Origin: Streptomyces sp. NBC_00663
GTDB lineage: Bacteria; Actinomycetota; Actinomycetes; Streptomycetales; Streptomycetaceae
NCBI RefSeq assembly: GCF_036226885.1
Contig: NZ_CP109027.1
Span: 8,432,001 to 8,496,000 of the forward strand
Direction: 5' to 3'
Length of the DNA: 64,000 nucleotides
A program made the position numbers and the translations under genes. A model generated the notes under the pieces. The model was given only the letters and a program-made list of their open reading frames with translations. It had not been told where the DNA came from and did no database searches. Below, piece by piece: positions 1-9,109 of the stretch; position 1 is the first letter of the stretch; each line of letters begins with the position of its first letter.

Positions 1-2
1 TG

Positions 3-437
3 TGGGACACCACCATGGCCGTCAACCTGGAGGCGCCCTTCCTGCTCGGGCAGCGGTTCGGCCCCGGCATGGCCGAGCGCGGCTTCGGGCGGATCATCCA
101 CATCACCTCCCAGCAGGCCCACCGCGCCTTCGTGCAGAGCGGCGCCTACGGCGTCTCCAAGGGCGGCCTGGAATCCCTCGCCCGCTCACAGGCGGAGGCA
201 TGGTCGCCGTACGGCGTCACCTGCAACACCCTCGTGCCGGGCTTCGTGATGACCCCGCTCAACGCCCGCCTCGCGAACGACCCCGAGAAGGTCGAGGCGC
301 TGGCCGCCCGGACCATGGTCGGGCGGAACGGGCTGGCCGAGGACTTCGAAGGCGCCGCGGTCTTCCTCGCGAGCCGTGCCTCCGCCTATGTCACCGGCCA
401 GTCGATCTTCGTCGACGGCGGGCTCTCGGTGCACTAG
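3..437 (+). CDS. SDR-family oxidoreductase, 5' end outside window
   Basis: This is the last 144 residues of a short-chain dehydrogenase/reductase, an NAD(P)-dependent oxidoreductase. The frame is open to the window edge, and the visible part begins at the family's WDxxxAVNL segment. It carries the ITS serine, the YGVSK catalytic Tyr/Lys pair and the C-terminal VTGQSIFVDGG motif. SDRs are usually about 250 residues, so roughly 100 residues, including the Gly-rich cofactor loop, lie upstream of the window. The substrate cannot be told. The next gene starts 36 bp downstream on the same strand, so cotranscription is possible. Confidence 0.9.
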   Translation, partial: WDTTMAVNLEAPFLLGQRFGPGMAERGFGRIIHITSQQAHRAFVQSGAYGVSKGGLESLARSQAEAWSPYGVTCNTLVPGFVMTPLNARLANDPEKVEALAARTMVGRNGLAEDFEGAAVFLASRASAYVTGQSIFVDGGLSVH

Positions 438-473
438 CGTCGTGGCGCGGACCAGGAAGGGAAGATCGTCAGC

Positions 474-881
474 ATGCAGAGCCACCCCGTCGACCACGAA
501 CTCGTCGAGGCCGCCGCGCAGGTCGCCCGCACCCGCTGCCGGGGCGACCAGCACACCATGGCGGCGGCGGCCCGCGCCCGGGACGGCCGGATCGTCACCG
601 CGGTGAACGCCTACCACTTCACCGGAGGACCCTGCGCCGAACTGGTCCTCATCGGCACGGCGGCCGCCCAGGGCACCTACGAGCTGGACACGATCGTCGC
701 CGTGGGCGACCGCGACCGGGGCGTCGTCCCGCCGTGCGGCCGATGCCGGCAGGTCCTTCTCGACTACTTCCCCGCCATCGAGGTCATCGTCGGGCACGGC
801 GACCTCGTCCGCGCCGTTCCCGTCGCCGACCTGCTGCCGGAGACCTATGTCTGGGCCGATCACCAGCTCGACGCCCAGTAG
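474..881 (+). CDS. Blasticidin-S-deaminase-like cytidine deaminase family protein
   Basis: This 135-residue protein has the zinc site of the cytidine deaminase fold: GGPCAELV (C54, E56) and PPCGRCRQ (C88, C91). As I recall the fungal blasticidin S deaminase, its zinc ligands and catalytic Glu have the same numbering, and the VNxYHFTGGPCAELV stretch, the CGRCRQVLLD stretch and the LLPxxYVW ending match closely. Ordinary cytidine deaminases have HAE and PCGxCRQ with different flanks. The likely reaction is hydrolytic deamination of a cytosine nucleoside such as blasticidin S. It may give resistance or be a housekeeping nucleoside deaminase. The neighbours, an SDR gene and a LAL regulator, do not suggest a nucleoside biosynthetic cluster. 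The fold is very likely; the substrate is inferred. Confidence 0.87.
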   Translation: MQSHPVDHELVEAAAQVARTRCRGDQHTMAAAARARDGRIVTAVNAYHFTGGPCAELVLIGTAAAQGTYELDTIVAVGDRDRGVVPPCGRCRQVLLDYFPAIEVIVGHGDLVRAVPVADLLPETYVWADHQLDAQ

Positions 882-898
882 GGCGGGTTGAACCGGAC

Positions 899-922
899 GT
901 CCGCGTCCGCGTCCGTGTCCGC
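899..922 (+). repeat. Hexanucleotide tandem repeat (GTCCGC)x4
   Basis: Four near-perfect copies of GTCCGC, the third being GTCCGT, begin 18 nt after the deaminase stop codon. The array lies in the 180-bp gap before the LAL regulator gene. Confidence 0.8.
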
Positions 923-987
923 GTGGAACTTCCTGGATTTCTCTGCGTTCTGGAACATGCGACTCACTCGTCCCGGCGGATACGGCG

Positions 988-1016
988 GGGTGCCCTGTCT
1001 CGCACGGTAGGCACCC
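988..1016. terminator. Inverted repeat GGGTGCC/GGCACCC, possible terminator or operator
   Basis: Two perfect 7-bp arms are separated by 15 nt. The element sits between the deaminase stop and the LAL start (GTG at 1062). There is no T-tract, so termination is only one possibility; it could equally be an operator for the LAL gene. Confidence 0.35.
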
Positions 1017-1061
1017 TCATCTACGGGCGGAAGGCGCACCGCCGATGGCAGAATCGGCCCC

Positions 1062-3704
1062 GTGGATCGGTGGATCCTCGAACGCGAGCGCGAGTTGACG
1101 CGACTGGCCGCGGCCGCCCGGGAGGCGGCAGCCGGTGCCGGTTCGGTGGCGCTCGTCTTCGGTGAGGCGGGCATCGGCAAGTCGAGCCTGGTGAAGGCCA
1201 TGCCGGAGCGGCTGCCCGGCCACGCCCGGGTGCTCGTCGGCCAGTGCGACGACCTCGCTACCCGGCGCCCCCTCGGACCGTTCCGCGACCTCGTCGGCAG
1301 CGTCGGCGCCGACCTCGCCCGCGCCGTCATGGAGGGCGGCGACCGCCACCGCGTCTACGAGGCCCTGCACGCCGAACTCGCCGGCACCCCGCACCCCGCG
1401 GTCCTCGTCGTCGAGGACGTCCACTGGGCTGACGAGGCCTCCCTGGACGCCCTGCGCTTCCTGGTCAGACGTATGGAGGCGCTGCCCGCGCTGCTCGTCC
1501 TCACCTACCGCGACGACGAGTTGAGCCGCGAACACCCCCTGCGTCACCTCCTCGGCCAGGTCTCCCGCACGTCCCGGGTGCACCGGCTGCCCCTCGCCCG
1601 GCTCTCCCTCGACGCGGTGCGCGCGCTGAGCGCCGCCCGCAGACTCGACGCCGCCCAGGTGTACGAGGTGACGTCCGGCAACCCCTTCTTCGTCGCCGAG
1701 ATCGTGGCCGCCGGCGGCGCCGGGGGAGTGCCCCCGACGGTCGTCGACGCCGTCATGGCCCGGCTGCGGGGCCTGGACCCGGTGACGGTGGACGCGCTGG
1801 AGCAGCTCGCGGTCGTACCCTCCGCGGTCGAACGGCCGTTGGTCGACGCCCTGTTCACGGACGGAGTGGCCGTCCTCGCCGCCGCCGAGCAGCGCGGACT
1901 GCTCACCGTCGTGCCGGAACGGGTCGCGTTCCGGCACGAGCTGATCCGGCGGGCCGTCCTCGACTCCCTGCCCGCCGCCCGCCGCATCGACCTCAACCGC
2001 GGTGTCCTCGCCGCGCTCGTCGCCCGGCCCGGCACCGACGCCGCCCGGATCGTCCACCACGCCGACCAGGCCGGCGACCAGGACGCCATCGCCCGCTACG
2101 GCCCCGATGCCGCCAAGGACGCCGCGTGCGCCGGCGCCCACCGCGAGGCCGCCGCCCAACTCCGGCTCGTCCTGCGCCAACGCCACCGCTACGGCCCGGC
2201 CGACCTCGCCGACCTGCTGGAACGCTACGCCGTGGAGAGCTACACCATCGCCGACTCCGCCGCCGCGGTCACCGCCCAGCACGAGGCCGTCGCCCTGCGC
2301 CGCGCCCTCGGCGACACCCTCGGGCTCGGCGCCGACCTGCGCTGGCTGTCCCGCATCCACTGGTGGGCCGGCGACGCCGACCAGGCCCAGGACGCCGCCC
2401 GCGAGGCCGTCGCCGTCCTGGAACACGCCGGCGACGACCGGCTCCTCGCCCTCGCCGTCAGCAACACCGCCCAACTGCGCATGCTCTCCGACCGCTACAC
2501 CGAGGCCGTCGAACACGGCGAACGCGCCATCGCCCTGGCCCGCAAGGCCGACGACGCGGCGATCCTCTCCCACGCCCTGAACAACGTCGGTACGGCCCGC
2601 TGGCGCGGCGGCGACCCCGGCGGGCGGCGCCAGCTGGAGGAGAGCCTGGAGGTGGCGCTCGCCGCGGGCGAGGTCGAACACGCCTGCCGCTCCTACGCCA
2701 ACCTCATCTGGACCCTCCTCGACAACCTCCAGTACGACGAGGCCGACCTCTTCCTGCCCCCGGCGATGGACCTCGCCGACCGCGCCGAACACCTCGGCTT
2801 CCTCAACTACCTCCACGTCGAGCTGGCCGTACGGCGCCTGGCCGCCGCCGACTGGGAGGACGCCGAGAAACACGCCGAGTACGGCATGCACGACTTCGTG
2901 CCCGCCCGCTGCCCCGCCCTCACCGTCCTCGCCCGGGTCCGGATCCGCTGCGGCCGGCCCGGCGCCGCCGAACTCCTCGCCGAGGCCCGCGAGATCGCCG
3001 TACGCACCAGGGAACTCCAGCGCACCGGGCCGGTCGCGGCGGCCCTCGCCGAAGCGGCCTGGCTGCGCGGCGACCTCGCCGCCGTCACCGCCGCCGCGGG
3101 GCCCGTCCACGCCCTGGCCGACCGGCTGCCCGGCGTCCCCTACCGCGCCGAGCTCGGCTACTGGCTCACCAAGGCCGGCCACGCCGTCCGCCTCGACGAC
3201 TCGGAGCATCCGTTCGCGCTCCAGGCCCGCGGCCTCTGGCGCCCGGCCGCCACCCGCTGGCTGGAAGCGGGCTGCCCCTACGAACACGCCGTCGCCCTCG
3301 CGGAGAGCCCCGACCCCGCCGACAAACTCACCGCACTCACCACCCTCGACGCCCTCGGCGCCGAACCGCGCGCCCGGCTGCTCCGCACCGAACTGCGCCG
3401 GATCGGCGTACGGCACATCCCGCGCGGCCCGCTCGCCGCGACCCGGGAGAACCCGGCGGGCCTCACCCGGCGCCAGCTCCAGGTCATGCGGCTGCTCGCG
3501 GACGGACTGACCAACGCCGAGATCGCGGCCCGGCTCGTGGTGTCGGTGCGGACGGTCGACAACCATGTCCGGGCCGTCCTCGACAAACTCGACGCCCCCA
3601 CGCGCCGCCACGCGGCCGACCGCGCGGCCCGGCTCGGACTGCTGGCGGACGGCGAAGGAGCACGACCGGAGTCCGAGGGACCGCTTCCGCTCGCCGAAAC
3701 GTAG
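1062..3704 (+). CDS. LAL-family (large ATP-binding LuxR) transcriptional regulator
   Basis: This 880-residue regulator has an N-terminal AAA/NTPase module with Walker A GEAGIGKSS near residues 34-42 and a Walker-B-like AVLVVEDVHWAD near 113-124. A helical, TPR-like middle follows. The C-terminal LuxR helix-turn-helix (LTRRQLQVMRLLADGLTNAEIA) lies near residues 800-860. The size and architecture are those of LAL/MalT-like regulators, which couple ATP and ligand binding to transcription activation. GTG at 1062 is the first start in frame; the ribosome site before it is weak. The FAD oxidoreductase gene 100 bp downstream on the same strand is the likely target or operon partner. The inducer is unknown. 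Confidence 0.92.
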   Translation: MDRWILERERELTRLAAAAREAAAGAGSVALVFGEAGIGKSSLVKAMPERLPGHARVLVGQCDDLATRRPLGPFRDLVGSVGADLARAVMEGGDRHRVYEALHAELAGTPHPAVLVVEDVHWADEASLDALRFLVRRMEALPALLVLTYRDDELSREHPLRHLLGQVSRTSRVHRLPLARLSLDAVRALSAARRLDAAQVYEVTSGNPFFVAEIVAAGGAGGVPPTVVDAVMARLRGLDPVTVDALEQLAVVPSAVERPLVDALFTDGVAVLAAAEQRGLLTVVPERVAFRHELIRRAVLDSLPAARRIDLNRGVLAALVARPGTDAARIVHHADQAGDQDAIARYGPDAAKDAACAGAHREAAAQLRLVLRQRHRYGPADLADLLERYAVESYTIADSAAAVTAQHEAVALRRALGDTLGLGADLRWLSRIHWWAGDADQAQDAAREAVAVLEHAGDDRLLALAVSNTAQLRMLSDRYTEAVEHGERAIALARKADDAAILSHALNNVGTARWRGGDPGGRRQLEESLEVALAAGEVEHACRSYANLIWTLLDNLQYDEADLFLPPAMDLADRAEHLGFLNYLHVELAVRRLAAADWEDAEKHAEYGMHDFVPARCPALTVLARVRIRCGRPGAAELLAEAREIAVRTRELQRTGPVAAALAEAAWLRGDLAAVTAAAGPVHALADRLPGVPYRAELGYWLTKAGHAVRLDDSEHPFALQARGLWRPAATRWLEAGCPYEHAVALAESPDPADKLTALTTLDALGAEPRARLLRTELRRIGVRHIPRGPLAATRENPAGLTRRQLQVMRLLADGLTNAEIAARLVVSVRTVDNHVRAVLDKLDAPTRRHAADRAARLGLLADGEGARPESEGPLPLAET

Positions 3705-3806
3705 GTATCCGGCGGCGCCGAGCTGGGTGATGCACACGGATGTCCGTTCGGTGATGACGCGAGTAGAACGGGCGAATCGACCGGAAATTCCGAAACGGGG
3801 GATCGT

Positions 3807-5222
3807 ATGACCAGCAGCATCGCCCGCGCGGCACGCAGTGAACTCACCAGTTTCACCGGAGAGTTGATCGGCCCCGACGACGCCGCCTTCGAGGAGGCCC
3901 GCAGCGTCTACAACGCGATGATCGACCGGCGTCCCGCCCTGGTCGCCCGCTGTGCCGACGCGGACGCCGTCGCCCGCGTGATCGGCTTCGCCCGCGCCCA
4001 CGACCTGCCGCTCGCCGTGCGGGGCGGCGGCCACCACGGCGCCGGCCTCGGCACCGTCGACGGCGGAGTGGTCGCCGACCTGTCACCGCTGAAGCACATC
4101 GAGGTCGACGCCGAGTCGCGCAACGTCCGGGTCGGCGGCGGCTGCGTCTGGGGCGAGGTCGACCGCGCCACCAACGCCCACGGCCTCGCCACCCCCAGCG
4201 GCATCATCTCCACCACCGGCGTCGGCGGTCTCGCCACCGGCGGTGGCCTCGGCCACCTCACCCGCAGGTGCGGGCTGACCATCGACAACCTGCTGGAGGC
4301 CGAGGTCGTCCTCGCCGACGGGCAGAAGGTGGTCGCCAGCGGCTACGAGAACAGCGACCTGTTCTGGGCGATCCGGGGCGGCGGCGGCAACTTCGGCGTC
4401 GTCACCTCGTTCCTGTTCCGGCTGCACGAGATCAGCACGGTCGTCGCCGGACCCACCTTCTGGGCCGTGGAGGACAGTGCCGAAGTCCTCGCCGCCTACC
4501 GGGACTTCCTGCCGAACGCGCCGCGCGAACTGAACGGCTTCTTCCTGCACGGCACGGTCCCGCCCGCCCCGCCGTTCCCCGAGGAGATCCAGCTCCGCAA
4601 GATCGCCGGCATCGTCTGGTGCTACACCGGCGCCGACCCCGAGGCCGCCGCCCGCGAGATGGCCCCGCTGCTCGACGCGCTGCCCGCGCCGCTGCTGCAC
4701 GCCCCCATGGTGCTGCAACACCCCGAACTCCAGGCGATGTTCGACGGGCTCTATCCGCCCGGCGACCAGTGGTACTGGCGTGCCGACTTCGTCGAGTCCG
4801 TCCCGGACGACGCCGTCGCGCTCCACGCCAAGTTCGGCGCCGAGCTGCCCACCATGCAGTCGACCATGCACCTCTACCCGATCGACGGCGCCGCCCACGA
4901 CGTCGGCCAGGACGAGACCCCCTGGGCCTACCGGCACGCCAACTGGGCGTCCGTGTACGCCGGTGTCGACCCCGACCCGGCCAACGCCGAGCTGATCAAA
5001 CGCTGGACGGTCGACTACTTCGACGCCCTGCACCCGTACTCGGCGGGCGGCGCCTACGTGAACATGATGATGGACGAGGGCCAGGAGCGCGTCCGGGCCA
5101 GCTACCGCGGCAACTACGACCGGCTGGCCCGCATCAAGGCCGACCGCGACCCGGACAACGTCTTCCGCCTCAACCAGAACATCCAGCCGGCCGTGAAGCC
5201 GACGCACGAGGCGCGGCCGTAG
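3807..5222 (+). CDS. FAD-linked oxidoreductase, berberine-bridge-enzyme type
   Basis: This 471-residue flavoenzyme has a PCMH-type FAD domain (about residues 40-215) and a C-terminal BBE segment ending in YDRLARIKADRDPDNVFRLNQNI. The His of RGGGHHGAG is the residue that normally carries 8-alpha-histidyl FAD. A Cys in HLTRRCGLTIDNLL lies in the region where bicovalent members attach the second bond, but its alignment is uncertain. Members oxidise sugars, alkaloids or polyketide intermediates with O2. The gene starts at ATG 3807 after GGGG-rich sequence and follows the LAL regulator, whose control it may share. Its stop lies 21 bp from the stop of the convergent carboxylase gene. There is no signal peptide, so the protein is probably cytoplasmic. 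Confidence 0.92.
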   Translation: MTSSIARAARSELTSFTGELIGPDDAAFEEARSVYNAMIDRRPALVARCADADAVARVIGFARAHDLPLAVRGGGHHGAGLGTVDGGVVADLSPLKHIEVDAESRNVRVGGGCVWGEVDRATNAHGLATPSGIISTTGVGGLATGGGLGHLTRRCGLTIDNLLEAEVVLADGQKVVASGYENSDLFWAIRGGGGNFGVVTSFLFRLHEISTVVAGPTFWAVEDSAEVLAAYRDFLPNAPRELNGFFLHGTVPPAPPFPEEIQLRKIAGIVWCYTGADPEAAAREMAPLLDALPAPLLHAPMVLQHPELQAMFDGLYPPGDQWYWRADFVESVPDDAVALHAKFGAELPTMQSTMHLYPIDGAAHDVGQDETPWAYRHANWASVYAGVDPDPANAELIKRWTVDYFDALHPYSAGGAYVNMMMDEGQERVRASYRGNYDRLARIKADRDPDNVFRLNQNIQPAVKPTHEARP

Positions 5223-5243
5223 TCCGCGCGTCAGAGGGGGCAC

Positions 5244-8200
5244 TCACCAGGTGTCCACGTACGAGCGGTGCCCCGGCTGCGGGGCGGGGCACCGCTCCAG
5301 GGCCGCCAGGATCCAGGCCCGTGACCCGGCCGGGTCGATCACCGCGTCGATCTCCAGCGCCGCCGCCGCGTTGACCGCCTTCCCGTGTGCGTACAACTCG
5401 GCGACCCGCGCCTCGAAGGCGCGCGCACGCTCGGCCGGGTCCGCGATCGACGCCAGCTCCTTGCGGTAGCCGAGCCGGACCGCGCCCTCCAGACCCATCC
5501 CGCCGAACTCCCCGCTGGGCCAGGCGGCGGTGGCCAGCGGAGCGCGGGTCGAGCCGCCCATCATCGCCATCGCGCCGAGCCCGTACGCCTTGCGCAGCAC
5601 CAGACTCACCAACGGCACCCGCAGATTGGCGCCCGTGACGAACAGCCGCGCGAAGTGCCGTACCGTGGCGGTCCTTTCGGCGTCCGGTCCGACCATGAAC
5701 CCCGGGGTGTCGCACAGCGAGACCACCGGTAGCCCGAACGCGTCGCACAACTGGAGGAAACGGGCCGTCTTGTCGGCCGCGTCCCGGTCGATCGCCCCGC
5801 CCAGATGCGCCGGGTTGTTCGCGATGATCCCCAACGGCCGCCCCTCGACCCGCGCCAGACAGGTCAGCACCCCCACCCCGAACTCCGCGCGCAGCTCCAG
5901 TACGGACCCGACGTCCGCCAGGCCGCGCACGACCGCCCGAACGTCGTACGCCCGCCGCCGGTTCTCCGGCACCGCGTGCCGCAGCAGCCGCTGGTCCGGC
6001 GCCTCCCAACTCCCCTGCGCACCTTGGAAGTACGTCAGGTACTGCCGGGCCACCCGCACGGCCTCCGCCTCGTCGGCGACAGCGATGTCGACGACCCCGT
6101 TGGGCACCTGCACCGACAGCGGCCCGACCTCCTCCGGCCGGTACACGCCGAGCCCGCCGCCTTCGATCATCGCGGGCCCACCCATCCCGATGCTCGCCTC
6201 GGGCGTGGCGATCACCACGTCACAGCAACCGAGCAGGGCCGCGTTCCCGGCGAAGCACCGCCCCGAGGCGATGCCGACCAGCGGTACGAGCCCGCTCAGC
6301 CGCGCCATCCGCTGGAAGGTGGTCACGTCGAGGCCCGCCACCGCGGTCGTGTCGGTCTCCCCGGGCCGGCCCCCGCCGCCCTCCGCGAACAGCACGACCG
6401 GCAGCCGCCGTTGCCCGGCGATCTCCAGCATCCGGTCGGTCTTGCGATGGTTCTGCACGCCCTGGGTCCCGGCCAGGACGGTGTAGTCGTACGACATCGC
6501 CACGCACGGCTCGCCATTGACCCGCCCGGTGCCGCTGACCAGGCCGTCCGCCGGCGTCGACCGGATCAGGTCGTCCAGCGAACGCCGCCGGCGCTGGGCG
6601 GCGACGGCGAGGGCGCCGAACTCCGTGAACGTGCCGTCGTCGCACAGGTCGTCGATGTTCTCGCGGGCCGTACGGCGGCCGAGCGCACGCCGTTTCGCGA
6701 CCGCGTCGGGCCGGTTCCCGTCCAGCCCGAACGAGTGCCGGTGCCGGACTTCGGCCAGGTCCGCCCGGACTGCGTCCAAGTCGGCGGCCTCGTACCCGAG
6801 TTCCTCCGCCGGGCCGCCGTCCAGCTCCGCCAGCTCGATCAGCGACTGCCCCTCGCCCACCGACGCGCCCACCCGCGTGTGCACGGCCCGCACCACACCC
6901 GCACCGGGTGCGCGCACCACGTGCTCCATCTTCATGGCCTCGACCACCGCCAACCGCTGTCCCGCACGCACCGGTTCACCGGGTGAGACATCCACGGAGA
7001 CGACGGTCCCGCCCATCGGGGCGGTGGCCGATCCGTCGACCGGAGTGGCATCGGGGACCACCACGGAGTGCTCCCAGAACCCCGGCCGCGCCAGCACCTC
7101 GCGCAGCAGCGGGATGCCGGTCCGCACCCCCTCGACGGTGAACTCGCCGAGCGCCCGCCGCACCCGCGCGCAGGCCGCGTCCACACCGCCGCCTGGCACA
7201 TGCCCGACGACCTTCGCGAGCAACGGGTCGTACCGCGCACCCACCTCGACCCCCGCCCGCACCGCGGTGTCGACCCGCACCCCGGGCCCGGTCGGCACGT
7301 CGAACCGCGTGATCCGCCCCATCGACTCGGCGCTCACCCGCGCCTGCACGGCGAACCCGCGCGGCGGCGCGGGCGGCCCGGACAGCCCCAGCCCGGCGAG
7401 CGTCTCCCCGGCCGCGAGACGCAGTTGTACGGCGACCAGATCGAGCCCCGTCACCTCCTCGGTGACCGTGTGTTCCACCTGGAGGCGCGGGTTGGCCTCG
7501 ATGAAGTGGAACCGGTCGGCCAGGACGAGGAACTCGAAGGTCACCAGGCTCGAACAGCGGGCGGCGGCCGCCATCCGCAGCGCGCTGTCGAGGATCTTCT
7601 CCCGTACCGCGTCCGGGAGTCCGGGCGCGGGCGCGATCTCGATCAGCTTCTGATGACGCCGCTGGACGCTACAGTCCCGGTCCCACAGATGTGTGACGGC
7701 GCCGGTCGCGTCCCCGGCCACCTGCACCTCGATGTGCCGGGCGCCCTCCAGCAGCCGCTCCACGTACAACTCGCCGCGCCCGAAGCCCTGCACGGCCTCC
7801 GAACGGCACCGCTCCCACGCCTCGTCCAGCTCCTCGCCCCGCCGCACCACTCGCAGACCACGTCCGCCGCCCCCGCCGACGGCCTTGACCATGACCGGCC
7901 CGTCCGCGAGGAAGGCCCGGGCCTCCTCAAGGCCGCCGTCGCTCGCCGGGAGGACCGGAACCCCTGTCCGGACGGCGAGTTCACGCGCGCGCACCTTGTC
8001 CCCGAAGACCTCCAGCACCTCGGGCGCGGGCCCGACGAAGACGACGCCCGCCTCGGCGCAGCGCCGGGCGAGGTCGGCGCTCTCGCTCAGGAACCCGTAA
8101 CCGGGGTGCAGGAAACCGCAGTCGGCCCGTGTCGCGGCGTCGACCAGGGCGTCCGCGTCCAGATAGTCGCCCAACGGCACGGCCTCGTCGGCCAGTCGGA

Positions 8201-8315
8201 CATGCGCGTCGTCGCCCTCGGCGTACACCGCGACCGTGCGCAGCCCGCACTCGGCCGCGGACCGCAGCACCCGAACCGCGATCTCCCCGCGGTTGGCGAC
8301 CAGTACGGCACCCAT
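5244..8315 (-). CDS. Single-chain biotin-dependent acyl-CoA carboxylase (BC-BCCP-CT fusion)
   Basis: One chain of 1,023 residues holds every activity of an acyl-CoA carboxylase. It has biotin carboxylase (VANRGEIAVRV at the N terminus, ATP-grasp loop KAVGGGGGRG near 150, EANPRLQVEH), a biotinyl domain with EAMKMEH (biotin Lys near 460), and a full carboxyltransferase from about 500 to the end (GGGGGRPGE, CDTPGFMVGP, MMGGS). Such fusions resemble the single-chain long-chain acyl-CoA carboxylases of actinobacteria; most streptomycete enzymes have separate alpha and beta subunits. There is little room between BC and BCCP for a bridging BT domain. ATG 8315 is chosen because GGAGGG lies 7 nt upstream; the frame is open further upstream. 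HAD and AsnC genes precede it on the same strand. Confidence 0.93.
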   Translation of the reverse strand: MGAVLVANRGEIAVRVLRSAAECGLRTVAVYAEGDDAHVRLADEAVPLGDYLDADALVDAATRADCGFLHPGYGFLSESADLARRCAEAGVVFVGPAPEVLEVFGDKVRARELAVRTGVPVLPASDGGLEEARAFLADGPVMVKAVGGGGGRGLRVVRRGEELDEAWERCRSEAVQGFGRGELYVERLLEGARHIEVQVAGDATGAVTHLWDRDCSVQRRHQKLIEIAPAPGLPDAVREKILDSALRMAAAARCSSLVTFEFLVLADRFHFIEANPRLQVEHTVTEEVTGLDLVAVQLRLAAGETLAGLGLSGPPAPPRGFAVQARVSAESMGRITRFDVPTGPGVRVDTAVRAGVEVGARYDPLLAKVVGHVPGGGVDAACARVRRALGEFTVEGVRTGIPLLREVLARPGFWEHSVVVPDATPVDGSATAPMGGTVVSVDVSPGEPVRAGQRLAVVEAMKMEHVVRAPGAGVVRAVHTRVGASVGEGQSLIELAELDGGPAEELGYEAADLDAVRADLAEVRHRHSFGLDGNRPDAVAKRRALGRRTARENIDDLCDDGTFTEFGALAVAAQRRRRSLDDLIRSTPADGLVSGTGRVNGEPCVAMSYDYTVLAGTQGVQNHRKTDRMLEIAGQRRLPVVLFAEGGGGRPGETDTTAVAGLDVTTFQRMARLSGLVPLVGIASGRCFAGNAALLGCCDVVIATPEASIGMGGPAMIEGGGLGVYRPEEVGPLSVQVPNGVVDIAVADEAEAVRVARQYLTYFQGAQGSWEAPDQRLLRHAVPENRRRAYDVRAVVRGLADVGSVLELRAEFGVGVLTCLARVEGRPLGIIANNPAHLGGAIDRDAADKTARFLQLCDAFGLPVVSLCDTPGFMVGPDAERTATVRHFARLFVTGANLRVPLVSLVLRKAYGLGAMAMMGGSTRAPLATAAWPSGEFGGMGLEGAVRLGYRKELASIADPAERARAFEARVAELYAHGKAVNAAAALEIDAVIDPAGSRAWILAALERCPAPQPGHRSYVDTW

Positions 8316-8394
8316 GCGTGAGCCCTCCAGGACGTCGGCGACCAGCCACGCCATGCTGGTCGACGTCGGCGGGAAGGTCCAGGGCGCCCAGAGG

Positions 8395-9090
8395 TCAGGA
8401 GGAAAGCGCCGAACGCGCCAGCCACTCGTACGCGGCCCGCGCCGTGAACTCCTCCTGGCCGCCGCGCAGCAGGAGCGAGGCGGTGGCGAACTCCGGGGCG
8501 TCGGCCTGCGCGGCGACGTACGGGATCGCGATGCAGCGCATCCCGGCCGCGTGCGCGGCCGCGGCGCCCGGCGCCGCGTCCTCCAGGACCACGCAGTCGG
8601 CCGGAGCCGCGCCGAGCCGGCGGGCCGCCTCCAGGAAGACGTCCGGGGCGGGCTTGCCGCGCTCGACCTCGTCGGCGGAGACGACGGTGGGCAGGAAGGC
8701 GTCCAGGCCGGTGCCCGCCAGGATCGCCTCGATGGCCTCCGGGGAGGACCCCGAGGCCACGGCCATCGGCACGTCCTCGGTCGCCAGCAGCTCCACGAAC
8801 TTGCGCATCTCGGGGTAGGCGGGCGTGTCCACCCGGGCCAGCTCCAGATAGCGCCGGTTGAGCTCGCCGAGCAGCTCGGCGCGCGGCACGGTGAGCCCGT
8901 ACCGCTCCCGCCACAGCCCGAGCGTCTCCCAGGTGCTGATGCCCACGTAGCGGGAGTTGTCCTCCCAGGTGAAGTCCCGGATCCCATGGTCGGCGAGCAG
9001 GGCGCGCGATGCCTCGTAGTAGTTCGGTTCGCTGTCCACGAGCGTTCCGTCGAGATCGAAGATGACCGAGGTGGGCCCGAGAGTGCTCAT
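8395..9090 (-). CDS. HAD-superfamily hydrolase, beta-phosphoglucomutase-like
   Basis: This 231-residue HAD phosphatase/mutase has motif I FDLDGTLVDSE (nucleophile D12, acid D14), motif II ASGSSPEA, motif III GKPAPDVF and motif IV VLEDAAPG. A helical cap lies between motifs I and II. This is subclass IA, which dephosphorylates sugar phosphates or small phosphometabolites or isomerises them. The gene lies 79 bp upstream of the acyl-CoA carboxylase and 19 bp downstream of the AsnC regulator on the same strand, so the three probably form one transcript. The link to carboxylase metabolism is only positional. Confidence 0.9.
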   Translation of the reverse strand: MSTLGPTSVIFDLDGTLVDSEPNYYEASRALLADHGIRDFTWEDNSRYVGISTWETLGLWRERYGLTVPRAELLGELNRRYLELARVDTPAYPEMRKFVELLATEDVPMAVASGSSPEAIEAILAGTGLDAFLPTVVSADEVERGKPAPDVFLEAARRLGAAPADCVVLEDAAPGAAAAHAAGMRCIAIPYVAAQADAPEFATASLLLRGGQEEFTARAAYEWLARSALSS

Positions 9091-9109
9091 GTCGCCAGGA
9101 TGTCAAAGA

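Noticed and set aside
8316..8987. N-terminal extension of the acyl-CoA carboxylase
   Set aside because: The sequence is antisense-type read-through of the HAD gene and lacks conserved motifs; ATG 8315 has an ideal ribosome site.
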